From: UBA7960 sp964624065
Lineage (GTDB): Bacteria > Bacteroidota > Bacteroidia > Bacteroidales > UBA7960
DNA length: 27,101 nt
Direction: 5' to 3'
Assembly (NCBI GenBank): GCA_964624065.1
Contig: CAZUWF010000030.1
Location: forward strand, 1-27,101
Position 1 is the stretch's first letter. Each line of letters begins with the position of its first letter. This document shows positions 1 to 7,041 of the stretch, one piece after another. A model generated the notes under the pieces. It saw only the letters and a list, made by a program, of their open reading frames with translations, did no database searches and was not told the origin of the DNA. Both the position numbers and the translations under genes were made by a program.

Positions 1-84
1 AGTCGATTCACCCTTAAAAATATGAAAACCGGCCAGCAAGAGTCGTTGAGTTTGGATGAGGTGGTGAAAATATTTGAAAATTAG
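1..84 (+). CDS. hisS: C-terminal end of histidyl-tRNA synthetase (partial)
   Basis: An open frame enters from the left edge and gives 27 residues before a TAG stop at 82-84. It reads TLKNMKTGQQE followed by SLDEVVKIFEN. This resembles the anticodon-binding domain end of Bacteroidota histidyl-tRNA synthetases, where a 'TLKNM-TG-Q' strand precedes a short 'LDE' helix. The enzyme charges tRNA-His in the cytoplasm. Only the tail is visible, so the identity rests on that short match and no catalytic motif can be checked. hutH follows in the same direction after a long repetitive spacer. A different protein with a similar tail is possible. Confidence 0.6.
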   Translation, partial: SRFTLKNMKTGQQESLSLDEVVKIFEN

Positions 85-316
85 AAGCCAGAAATTAGAA
101 ATTAGAAGTAAAAGGTTGAAAGTTTAAAGTTGAAAGTCAAAAGTCAAAAGCAGTAGGCAGTAACCAGTAGGCAGAATGCACAGGTTGCTGAGCTTGCCGT
201 AGCACCAATCACTAATTTACGATTTGCAATGACTAACTATGACGGCGAAGCAAATGAAAATACAATAGCAGAGTTCCAATTCTTCCAAATCGAAAATCGT
301 TAATCGTCAATAAAAT
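81..316. repeat. Degenerate heptanucleotide-phased spacer between hisS and hutH
   Basis: The spacer can be cut into 7-nt units that resemble their neighbours. Four units of the type ttagaag/ccagaaa run from 81 to 108. After a 2-nt slip, ten in-phase units run from 111 to 180, first of the type gaaagtc and then of the type gtaggca. After a less regular stretch, another sixteen in-phase units run from 205 to 316, ending with three that begin atcg (289-309). Units drift in sequence while the 7-nt phase is kept. I see no gene here. The array starts at the hisS stop and leads into a second repeat block before hutH. Confidence 0.7.
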
Positions 317-343
317 ACTTCTAAAGCCCTCATCAACTAAGCC

Positions 344-403
344 CTTTAAACTCTTTAAACTCCATAAACCCCATAAATCTATCAACCTATCAACCCCTCA
401 ACT
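344..403. repeat. 9-nt then 8-nt tandem repeats in the hutH leader
   Basis: Four 9-nt units run from 344 to 379: ctttaaact twice, then ccataaacc and ccataaatc. Three 8-nt units follow from 380 to 403: tatcaacc twice, then a variant. The block is almost free of G and ends 14 bases before the hutH ATG, so it probably lies in the hutH 5' leader if transcription starts upstream. A pyrimidine/A-rich leader of this kind would be largely unstructured. No TAnnTTTG box was found between it and the start codon. Confidence 0.7.
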
Positions 404-417
404 TCCCAAAAAAAAAT

Positions 418-1923
418 ATGAGCATACACCAAGTAACTACCGGCAGATTAACATTATCGGATGTAAAGAACATAATTCAAGAAAACAAAAAGCTTGCTTT
501 ATCCGACGAGGTAATAATCAAAATTGTGGATTGCCGCGAGTACCTAGATCAAAAAATACTTAGTCAAGACGAACCCATTTACGGGGTAACAACGGGTTTT
601 GGGTCGTTGTGCAACCATTCCATTTCTCGTCTGGAATTGGGTACCTTACAAAAAAATCTTGTGATGTCGCACGCTTGTGGCACGGGCGAGGAAATTTCTC
701 CCATTCTGGTTAAAATAATGCTTCTACTTAAGGTTCAATCACTTGCTTATGGCAAATCTGGGGTTAAGTTGGAAACCGTTCAGAGGTTGGTCGATTTTTT
801 CAACAACGATATAGTTCCGGTGATTTACTCCCAGGGATCTTTGGGTGCATCGGGCGATTTGGCGCCCCTTGCACACCTCTCCTTACCCATGATTGGAATG
901 GGCGAGGTTGTTTTCAAAGGTAAAAGAATGGGCGGTGCAATGATGTTACAAGAAATGGGCTGGAAGCCCCTTGAACTGGCATCGAAGGAAGGTTTGGCCT
1001 TGCTCAACGGCACGCAATTTATGTCGGCTCTCGGCGTTTATGCCTTGCTTCGGGGAGCCGAACTCAACGATTGGGCAGATGTGATTAGTGCACTATCGGT
1101 CGAAGGATTTGATGGCAGGATGGATGCGTACCTAGCCCAGGTTCATGAAATTAGGCATCACAAGGGGCAGATAGAATCGGCCGCCAATCTCAGAAAAATG
1201 CTTGAGGGAAGCCAATTGGTCACTCGCAAAAAGGTTCATGTTCAAGACCCTTACTCTTTCAGGTGCATTCCACAAGTGCATGGCGCTACAAGGGATGCCA
1301 TCAGTTATGTTTCAAAGGTATTTGAAGACGAAATAAATGCCGTAACCGACAACCCTACAATCTTTCCCGAAGAGGACCTGGTTATTTCTGCAGGAAACTT
1401 TCACGGACAACCTTTGGCCATAACATTGGATTTTTTGGGAATTGCAATTTCTGAACTTGGCAACATTGCCGAAAGTAGAGTTTACAGGTTAATTAGTGGC
1501 GGACGTGGACTTCCTCCATTTTTGGTGGCCAACCCAGGGCTTAATTCAGGGTTTATGATACCGCAATATACCGCGGCATCAATATTGAGCCAAAACAAAC
1601 AATTTTGCACACCTTCCTCAGTTGATTCCATAGAGTCGAGCCAAGGCCAGGAAGACCACGTAAGCATGGGTGCCAATGCTGCGGTAAAAACCTTGAAAAT
1701 TATTGACAACATCGAAAGAATCCTAGGCATAGAACTTATGAACGCCAGTCAGGCAATGGGTTTCAGAGATGCAAGCAAAACCTCACCAAGACTTGCAAAA
1801 CTCCTCATTGACTATCGCGGGTTGGTGCCATTTGTGGAAAATGACAAGGTACTTTACATCGAAATGGACAAATCGGTAAACTTTATTCGTAATACTTCAC
1901 CCTCGAAATACCTTAATGATTAG
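418..1923 (+). CDS. hutH: Histidine ammonia-lyase
   Basis: Cytoplasmic enzyme that removes ammonia from L-histidine to give trans-urocanate, the first step of histidine degradation. The 501-residue length is typical. The MIO cofactor triad Ala-Ser-Gly is at residues 144-146 within GSLGASGDLAPL. Other family motifs are YGVTTGFG (55-62), QDPYSFR (276-282), TDNP (310-313) and GQEDHVSMG (410-418). Residues S84-H85 occupy the specificity position where histidine lyases carry Ser-His and phenylalanine or tyrosine lyases carry other pairs, which favours histidine as substrate. The ATG at 418 follows an A-tract with no Shine-Dalgarno, normal for Bacteroidota. No hutU, hutI or hutG lies nearby, so the rest of the pathway must be elsewhere if present. 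Confidence 0.95.
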   Translation: MSIHQVTTGRLTLSDVKNIIQENKKLALSDEVIIKIVDCREYLDQKILSQDEPIYGVTTGFGSLCNHSISRLELGTLQKNLVMSHACGTGEEISPILVKIMLLLKVQSLAYGKSGVKLETVQRLVDFFNNDIVPVIYSQGSLGASGDLAPLAHLSLPMIGMGEVVFKGKRMGGAMMLQEMGWKPLELASKEGLALLNGTQFMSALGVYALLRGAELNDWADVISALSVEGFDGRMDAYLAQVHEIRHHKGQIESAANLRKMLEGSQLVTRKKVHVQDPYSFRCIPQVHGATRDAISYVSKVFEDEINAVTDNPTIFPEEDLVISAGNFHGQPLAITLDFLGIAISELGNIAESRVYRLISGGRGLPPFLVANPGLNSGFMIPQYTAASILSQNKQFCTPSSVDSIESSQGQEDHVSMGANAAVKTLKIIDNIERILGIELMNASQAMGFRDASKTSPRLAKLLIDYRGLVPFVENDKVLYIEMDKSVNFIRNTSPSKYLND

Positions 1924-2102
1924 GTGATTTGGAGATTGGCAAAAAGTCATACATTGTGATTATGGAAAATATTCCGAAAACTCAATTTTCTTTGGTTTTT
2001 TCATGCTAACCTTGCCCTTGTAGCGTTAAATTGATAGGTGGAAGACTACTAGAAATATTACTGTCGGTTGTTAAGGAGAACATTTCAAAAAAGAAAGAAA
2101 TT

Positions 2103-2945
2103 ATGACCCAGCAAATCGAAACCTCGGTGCAAAAAACCATCCTTCTCGCAATTTTGATCTTTTCGTTACCCTTGGCCAATTTGGTTATGGCAAATTCCAG
2201 AAACGATGATCTCAATAAACATTCAGTGCCTGAAAAATCGGAGGAAGGGTGTTTTTTGTCCACCTCTGACCAAACATGTGGTGACAATCATAGGTCGCTC
2301 TCGCTTTCAAGAAAAAGGGGAAGGGGCCTTTTGAATATTTTTGAAATTGGTATTTTGGGTGGCACTTCCCACTCTTTTTCAGATGTGCATCGAAACAAAT
2401 ATTTGGGATTAGGTGGGACAATGTCCAGTATTACAAAAGATGCAGGCACAGCCGGCGGAATATACTTCAGCTACAGGCACGTAGATCACTTTGGTTTGAG
2501 TGTGGGCCTTACCACCATAAATATTTCGGGTACAGCCGTTTCAGAAGATGCAGGGGGAATTAATGAGGATGATCTGGTTGCCGGGTTTGCTTTCAAGAAT
2601 CAAATTATTGAGGCCAACGGTAGGCTATTGTTTTACGCTCCCATACCCAGTCAAAGGGTATTTGACCTTTTTGCCTTTGTAGGACTCTCAATTTATTACA
2701 ATTTTTTGGAACTAAGGGATCAAAACCAACTTGTTACATCCCCGACAGAAGAATTTAACAAACTCCAATTGGCCTTACCTTTCGGGATAGGAGCCTCATT
2801 TAGGGTAGGAAAAAGTATGTCTGTAGGGTTTGAGTCGGGGTATCGCTACACCCCGTTCAATTACCTTGACGGGATTAGCCCACCCGATACCAGGTACGAT
2901 GCTTTTTTGCTCAACCAGGTTAAACTTGGTTTTTTCTTGAATTGA
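2103..2945 (+). CDS. Secreted beta-barrel-like protein, possibly DUF6089-like
   Basis: Predicted protein of 280 residues. I chose the ATG at 2103 because it puts a signal-peptide-like segment (hydrophobic KTILLAILIFSLPLANLVMA, about residues 11-30) at the N-terminus; the frame is open further upstream from a TTG at 2031. A polar linker with two Cys (about 48 and 57) follows. From about residue 78 the sequence alternates short amphipathic strands rich in Gly and aromatic residues (EIGILGG, GIYFSYRH, FGLSVGLT, DLFAFVGLSIYYNF, GIGASFRVG, VGFESGYRY), ending in KLGFFLN. That fits a small outer-membrane barrel of the PorT/DUF6089 kind. Function is unknown and the family assignment is tentative. The gene stands alone between hutH and trxB. 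Confidence 0.7.
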   Translation: MTQQIETSVQKTILLAILIFSLPLANLVMANSRNDDLNKHSVPEKSEEGCFLSTSDQTCGDNHRSLSLSRKRGRGLLNIFEIGILGGTSHSFSDVHRNKYLGLGGTMSSITKDAGTAGGIYFSYRHVDHFGLSVGLTTINISGTAVSEDAGGINEDDLVAGFAFKNQIIEANGRLLFYAPIPSQRVFDLFAFVGLSIYYNFLELRDQNQLVTSPTEEFNKLQLALPFGIGASFRVGKSMSVGFESGYRYTPFNYLDGISPPDTRYDAFLLNQVKLGFFLN

Positions 2946-3008
2946 AAAAAGAATCTTTTTGTGCTATTTATCACAATTTTACTTTTAAGTAGAGGTGCCG
3001 ATTTGTTG

Positions 3009-3016
3009 TACCTTTG
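3009..3016 (+). promoter_or_regulatory. -7 promoter box (TACCTTTG) of trxB
   Basis: Exact match to the Bacteroidota primary-sigma -7 consensus TAnnTTTG, 25 bases before the trxB ATG at 3042. No clear TTTG/TTG -33 partner is seen at the usual spacing. Transcription would start roughly at 3022-3025. Confidence 0.65.
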
Positions 3017-3041
3017 CCCGAAAATTTAATTACCTAGGATT

Positions 3042-3980
3042 ATGCAAAACGCACCAGAAAAAATTAAATGTTTGATAATCGGTAGTGGTCCTGCTGGCTA
3101 CACTGCCGCTATTTATGCTGCCCGTGCCGACCTCAAACCAGTAGTTTATCAAGGCTTGCAGCCAGGCGGCCAGTTAACCATCACTACCGAAGTTGAAAAT
3201 TTTCCGGGCTACCCAAATGGGATTTCAGGGCCTGAAATGATGGAGGACTTAAGAAAACAAGCCGAAAGGTTCGGAACCGACACCCGTTGGGGTCTGGTTA
3301 CCAAAGTTGACTTTTCGCAAAGGCCTTTCAAGGTTACTATTGACGAAAAAAAGGATATTATTGCCGAAACCGTAATTATTGCCACGGGCGCTTCGGCGCG
3401 CTGGCTCGGACTGGAGTCAGAGAAAAAATTCAACGGCTACGGTGTTTCGGCCTGCGCAACCTGTGATGGTTTCTTTTATCGCGGAATGGACGTGGCAGTG
3501 GTTGGCGGTGGTGACACTGCATGTGAAGAAGCAACATACCTTGCCAAGCTTTGCAAGCAAGTTTACCTTATTCACCGCCGCGACGAGCTCAGGGCATCAA
3601 AAGCCATGCAAACCAAGGTATTCAAAACCCCTAATATTGAAATGGTTTGGGATACTGCCCCAGTTGAGGTTGTGGGCGATAAAACGGTAAATGGTGTAAT
3701 TGTAAAAAACCTTAAAACCGGAATGGAAAGGAAAATTGATATAGAAGGTTTCTTTGTTGCAATTGGCCACTCTCCAAATAGCCAGGTTTTTAAAGGTCAT
3801 GTCGAAATGGACGAAAACGGTTACATAAAAACCGTTCCCGGGTCAACACGAACAAACATACCGGGGGTTTTTGCCGCAGGCGACATCCAAGACCATATTT
3901 ACAGACAAGCAATTACCGCAGCCGGCTCAGGTTGCATGGCAGCAATAGAAGCCGAAAGGTTCCTTTCGGACCAGGAATAG
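3042..3980 (+). CDS. trxB: Thioredoxin-disulfide reductase
   Basis: FAD flavoenzyme that uses NADPH to reduce oxidised thioredoxin, feeding ribonucleotide reductase and peroxide defence in the cytoplasm. The 312-residue length is standard. The FAD-binding GSGPAG is at residues 14-19, the redox-active Cys-Ala-Thr-Cys at 138-141, the NADPH-binding GGGDTA at 155-160 followed by HRRDELRA (178-185, the Arg pair contacting the NADP phosphate), and the second FAD motif FAAGDI near the C-terminus. The N-terminus starts directly before the first beta strand, supporting the ATG at 3042. A canonical -7 box lies 25 bases upstream, so it is probably transcribed on its own. It converges with mnmA. Confidence 0.96.
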   Translation: MQNAPEKIKCLIIGSGPAGYTAAIYAARADLKPVVYQGLQPGGQLTITTEVENFPGYPNGISGPEMMEDLRKQAERFGTDTRWGLVTKVDFSQRPFKVTIDEKKDIIAETVIIATGASARWLGLESEKKFNGYGVSACATCDGFFYRGMDVAVVGGGDTACEEATYLAKLCKQVYLIHRRDELRASKAMQTKVFKTPNIEMVWDTAPVEVVGDKTVNGVIVKNLKTGMERKIDIEGFFVAIGHSPNSQVFKGHVEMDENGYIKTVPGSTRTNIPGVFAAGDIQDHIYRQAITAAGSGCMAAIEAERFLSDQE

Positions 3981-4152
3981 AACCCTAGCAGGGGGATTGT
4001 GGTCAAGGGAAATGTAACCCGTGAACCAAAGAACGATGGCTCGAAAATAGGCCGGAAACGATCGGTTTAAAAACCAATAGCGTTATTTTGAGAGCAGATG
4101 ATTGGGATCAGATGGTCTTTGCACAGCCCTGTTTGGCCTCCTTGAGTAAAAG

Positions 4153-4260
4153 TGTCCAGTGACCTTTTGACCTTGGTTTCTGATTTCTGATTCCAAACCT
4201 GCTTCAATTTATCAGCTGCCGATTTCCAATTTTCAGTTACCGGTTACTTTCCCGATTACC
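4153..4260. repeat. Heptad-phased repeats downstream of trxB, running into the mnmA 3' end
   Basis: Six in-phase 7-nt units span 4153-4194, including tgatttc followed by the near copy tgattcc. After a short irregular stretch and a phase shift, further units run from 4219 to 4246, such as ccgattt/ccaattt and tcagtta/ccggtta. The mnmA stop codon (4233-4235, minus strand) lies inside this second stretch, so the last few MnmA codons are part of the repeat. The rest of the trxB-mnmA spacer (3981-4152) holds nothing I recognise. Confidence 0.55.
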
Positions 4261-5462
4261 CCACTGCCAATGCTTTCGTCCCCTTGGTGCCAGGCAACGA
4301 ATTGGCCAGGTGCAATTGCTCTTTGAGGGTGGTCGAAAATTACGTACAAACCCGATTCTCGCATTACCAGTGTGGCAAAGCTCAAGGGTTGGCGGTACCT
4401 GATTCGGACTTCGTACCGGTGGCTTTGTATGGGTTGAAGCTCAAGGTCTGGCCTAATCCAGTGAATGTGCCTTCTCTCCACAAACAAACCGTAGCTATCC
4501 TGACAAGCCAGGTTGCTTGCCGAGGCAACGAAGATTAAGTTCTCTCTTGTATCGATCTCAACAATGAAAATGGGTTCTTTCATACCACCCACATCCAACC
4601 CCTTGCGTTGGCCAATGGTGAAGAAATGAGCTCCTCTATGCTCTCCAACCTTAATTCCACTTTTTGCAGAATACCTTGGAGTTGAGACAAAATTTCGGAG
4701 TTTTTCCTCGCTTAGAGTCTCCCAGGTTTCATCCGGGTCAAGGCTTGGAACTACCTGCCGGTGGAAACCATCTGAAACAAGGATAATATCTCCGGTTTTG
4801 GGTTTCAGTTGCTGTTGAAGAAACTCGGGTAGGCTTACCTTGCCAATGAAGCACAAACCTTGACTATCACGCTTTTCGGCAGTAACGAGCCCCTGTTGCC
4901 GTGCTATTTGGCGAACCTCCCCTTTTTGCAAATGCCCAATTGGAAAAAGGGCCCTTGAAAGTTGTTGTTGGTTAAGCTGGCAAAGAAAGTAGCTTTGATC
5001 CTTTCCTTTGTCAGCCCCTGCCAGAAGCCTGTACAAGGTTTTTCCGTCTTTTTCGATTTGCCCCATTTGGCAATAGTGGCCGGTGCCAACAAAATCGGCC
5101 CCAAGGTTTCTGGCCGCCTTTACAAACAAGTCAAACTTCACCTCGCGATTGCAAAGCACATCGGGATTTGGTGTTCGGCCTACCTCGTATTCGGCAAACA
5201 TGTAATCAACAATTCGGTCGCGGTATTCCTTGCTAAAATCGAGGGTGTAAAACGGAATTCCCAGCTTATGGGCTACCATCATGGCATCGTTGCTATCTTC
5301 TAGCCACGGGCATTCCTTGGATATTAGCACCGACTGGTCGTGCCAGTTGCGCATAAATACTCCGATAACATCATACCCCTCCTCCTTGAGCAAAAAAGCA
5401 GCCACGGAGCTGTCAACCCCGCCCGATAGCCCAACAACGACTTTTTGGTTCTTACTTGGCAT
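4233..5462 (-). CDS. mnmA: tRNA-specific 2-thiouridylase MnmA
   Basis: Adenylates and thiolates U34 of the tRNAs for Lys, Glu and Gln, giving the 2-thio group of mnm5s2U. The PP-loop SGGVDS is at residues 13-18, the first catalytic cysteine at C104 (DVLCNREVKF) and the second at C204 (SQGLCFIG). The start is the ATG at 5462; a TTG two codons upstream is in frame but less likely. At 409 residues it is about 40 longer than the E. coli enzyme. The extra segment lies between TGDI and GEHRGAHFFTIGQRKGL and looks like the insert common in Bacteroidota MnmA. A TAAATTTG box sits 20 bases upstream. The C-terminal codons overlap a heptad repeat. Confidence 0.95.
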   Translation of the reverse strand: MPSKNQKVVVGLSGGVDSSVAAFLLKEEGYDVIGVFMRNWHDQSVLISKECPWLEDSNDAMMVAHKLGIPFYTLDFSKEYRDRIVDYMFAEYEVGRTPNPDVLCNREVKFDLFVKAARNLGADFVGTGHYCQMGQIEKDGKTLYRLLAGADKGKDQSYFLCQLNQQQLSRALFPIGHLQKGEVRQIARQQGLVTAEKRDSQGLCFIGKVSLPEFLQQQLKPKTGDIILVSDGFHRQVVPSLDPDETWETLSEEKLRNFVSTPRYSAKSGIKVGEHRGAHFFTIGQRKGLDVGGMKEPIFIVEIDTRENLIFVASASNLACQDSYGLFVERRHIHWIRPDLELQPIQSHRYEVRIRYRQPLSFATLVMRESGLYVIFDHPQRAIAPGQFVAWHQGDESIGSGVIGKVTGN

Positions 5463-5482
5463 TTTCAAATCCTATGAAAATG

Positions 5483-5490
5483 CAAATTTA
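5483..5490 (-). promoter_or_regulatory. -7 promoter box (TAAATTTG) of mnmA
   Basis: Minus-strand match to TAnnTTTG ending 20 bases before the mnmA ATG at 5462. It lies back to back with a plus-strand box at 5505-5512, only 14 bases apart. No convincing -33 element is seen. Confidence 0.55.
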
Positions 5491-5504
5491 AGGTTAAAAT
5501 TTAT

Positions 5505-5512
5505 TACTTTTG
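5505..5512 (+). promoter_or_regulatory. -7 promoter box (TACTTTTG) of the nucleotidyltransferase relic
   Basis: Plus-strand match to TAnnTTTG, 21 bases before the ATG at 5534. It suggests the decayed gene once had, and may still have, its own promoter, divergent from that of mnmA. Confidence 0.5.
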
Positions 5513-5533
5513 TTTACCACCCAAAAGACTAAA

Positions 5534-6060
5534 ATGTTTGATTTTTTCAAAACTATTTTTCATTTTCTCAAAACCAATAAGTTCCCCTTCATTCTATCGG
5601 GTAGCGTGGCCATAAGCCTTTTTACCTTGCCAAGAGCTACACCCCATTTTGTTTTTGTGGTTGATTTGGATTCAAAAGTGGTAGAAAAACTTTTGGAATA
5701 CTTTAAGGACGGGTATGATTGCAGCGAAATTGCTGCTAAAGAGGCATTGAAATATAAGGGTATGTTCAATATTATTGATAATGAATCGGGGTTCAAAGCC
5801 GATTTCTAATTTTTAAAATCGGATGAATTTAAACAAACCGAATTCAATCGAGGACAATAAAATTTATTTCATGATATACCTATCTTTGTCGTAACAATTG
5901 AAGATCTTGTTAACTCAAAATTGAATTGGATTCAGGATCTGCAAAGGGCCGTTCAAATGGAAGACAAAATGCAGCATTTAGAGACTAATCAATCTGATAA
6001 AAAATACAATGATATTGGGTGTCGAAACTAAATCTGAAAACTTTTAATCTCTTATTAGTT
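5534..6060 (+). pseudogene. Decayed nucleotidyltransferase-like gene (DUF6036/AbiEii-like)
   Basis: From the ATG at 5534 the frame reads 91 residues resembling the N-terminus of small minimal nucleotidyltransferases: GSVAISLFTLPRAT, VVDLDSKVVEKLLEYF, then FNIIDNESGFKADF. A TAA at 5807-5809 interrupts it. The same frame continues with family-like sequence through a second TAA at 5858-5860, then reads DIPIFVVTIEDLVNSKLNWI and a 'QMEDK' helix. Near 6011-6013 about one base appears lost, because the homologous end YWVSKLNLKTF continues in another frame. The Asp-x-Asp metal site expected after PRAT is His-Phe-Val here, so the catalytic aspartates are missing. The stretch is more A/T-rich than its neighbours. 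Two stops, a frameshift and a lost active site make it a relic; the family name is from memory of the pattern. Confidence 0.7.
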
Positions 6061-6153
6061 ATGAAATACACGGTGAAAGAAGTCAGGGAGCAGCGGCTCA
6101 AAAATTGGTTAAATAAAACTAATGGAAAGACTTATTCAGTTTTTGAAAGATAA
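6061..6153 (+). other. Short open frame following the relic, possible remnant of a partner gene
   Basis: An ATG at 6061 opens a 30-residue frame (MKYTVKEVREQRLKNWL then NKTNGKTYSVFER) ending in TAA at 6151-6153. It lies in the frame entered after the frameshift in the nucleotidyltransferase relic. The basic 'VREQRLKNWL' helix recalls small proteins encoded beside such nucleotidyltransferases, but the match is weak. It may simply be a readthrough stretch of the same decayed locus. Confidence 0.25.
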
Positions 6154-6222
6154 AAAGAGGATTGGTTTAATTTATGGAAGCCGCTTATTGCTTCAGCTTT
6201 TTAAAAATAATATTTCCGAATT

Positions 6223-6966
6223 TTGAACCAAACTTACCCAATAAACACCCAAGATCCCAGGCCAAAAGTTCTTTTTCTAAAAAGCCTTTTGGTTCCTCTT
6301 GCAATTGTTTTGGTTGCCTGGATGGTGAAAATTGCGGAGGAAATTTTTCAGCTTGAACTTTTTCAATACGGTATTTCTCCGCTCGAAGCATCCGGGCTGC
6401 CGGGAATATTTCTTTCCCCTTTCATTCACGGAGACTTCAATCATTTAATAAACAACAGCATACCACTGCTGGTGCTCGGTACTGCCCTTCAGTATTTTTA
6501 CAAGGACATAGCCTTTAGGGTCTGGTTTTTTTCTTTTCTCATAACAGGCATCTGGGTTTGGTTCTTTGCCCGAGATGCCCACCATATTGGTGCCAGTGGC
6601 GTGGTTTACAGCCTTGCCTTGTTTGTTTTCGTAAGTGGTGCAATACGCAAGCACCCAAGGCTTATGGCAATTTCTTTATTGGTGGTTTTCATCTACGGAA
6701 GTTTGTTTTGGGGCATTTTTCCCATTGAAGATATGGTTTCGTGGGAATCGCATCTCATGGGAACCCTTTCGGGGATAGTTTTGGCAGTGTTTTTCCGCAA
6801 GGAAGGACCGCAACGCAAAATTTACGATTTCGAGCTTGAAGAAGAAAACGATGAGGATCAGGAGGAAGAAGATGGCGGTGATGAAATTAGTAATCCTTAT
6901 AAAGGCAATAGTGAAAGCACCACAAGTTATAGCAAAGATATTTTTTCTCCACCAACCTTATCTTAA
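6223..6966 (+). CDS. Rhomboid-family intramembrane serine protease
   Basis: Multi-spanning inner-membrane protein of 247 residues with the rhomboid core. It has the HGDFNHLINN loop and helix (H69, N78), the catalytic serine in GASG (S125), and the catalytic histidine in SWESHLMGTLSG (H177) with the GxxxG-like helix packing motif. Hydrophobic segments are at about residues 17-38, 54-66, 79-93, 99-115, 124-140, 147-165 and 176-192. The tail from about 203 is strongly acidic (runs of Glu and Asp), then polar. No ATG is available near the N-terminus; TTG at 6223 is the best start because in-frame stops lie just upstream and the next Met is inside the first helix. Substrates are unknown. It is followed at once by a hairpin terminator. 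Confidence 0.85.
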   Translation: MNQTYPINTQDPRPKVLFLKSLLVPLAIVLVAWMVKIAEEIFQLELFQYGISPLEASGLPGIFLSPFIHGDFNHLINNSIPLLVLGTALQYFYKDIAFRVWFFSFLITGIWVWFFARDAHHIGASGVVYSLALFVFVSGAIRKHPRLMAISLLVVFIYGSLFWGIFPIEDMVSWESHLMGTLSGIVLAVFFRKEGPQRKIYDFELEEENDEDQEEEDGGDEISNPYKGNSESTTSYSKDIFSPPTLS

Positions 6967-7007
6967 AAAAGCCATAAACCGGACTTGCAATCCGGGCTAT
7001 GGCTTTT
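6967..7007. terminator. Strong inverted repeat, probable bidirectional terminator
   Basis: A perfect 10-bp inverted repeat, AAAAGCCATA (6967-6976) with TATGGCTTTT (6998-7007), encloses an inner CCGGA/TCCGG stem (6979-6983 with 6991-6995), a 2x2 internal loop and a 7-nt loop. A-runs and T-runs flank the stem, so it can act in both directions. It begins right after the rhomboid stop codon and lies 35 bases beyond the stop of the convergent TonB receptor. Confidence 0.8.
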
Positions 7008-7041
7008 ACACCTTGGGATTTCCTCCCGATGGATGGAAGTG

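Noticed and set aside
81..403. CRISPR array in the hisS-hutH spacer
   Set aside because: Units are 7-9 nt and contiguous, with no 25-40 nt direct repeats, no unique spacers and no cas genes.
2031..2102. Upstream extension of the barrel-like protein from a TTG codon
   Set aside because: It would place 24 polar and charged residues before an otherwise good signal peptide; the ATG at 2103 fits an exported protein.
3981..4010. Terminator after trxB (CCCT/AGGG)
   Set aside because: The stem is only 4 bp and no T-run follows.
4962..5303. Plus-strand open frame of 113 residues inside mnmA
   Set aside because: It is antisense to a conserved MnmA region including the catalytic C104 area, with no family pattern of its own.
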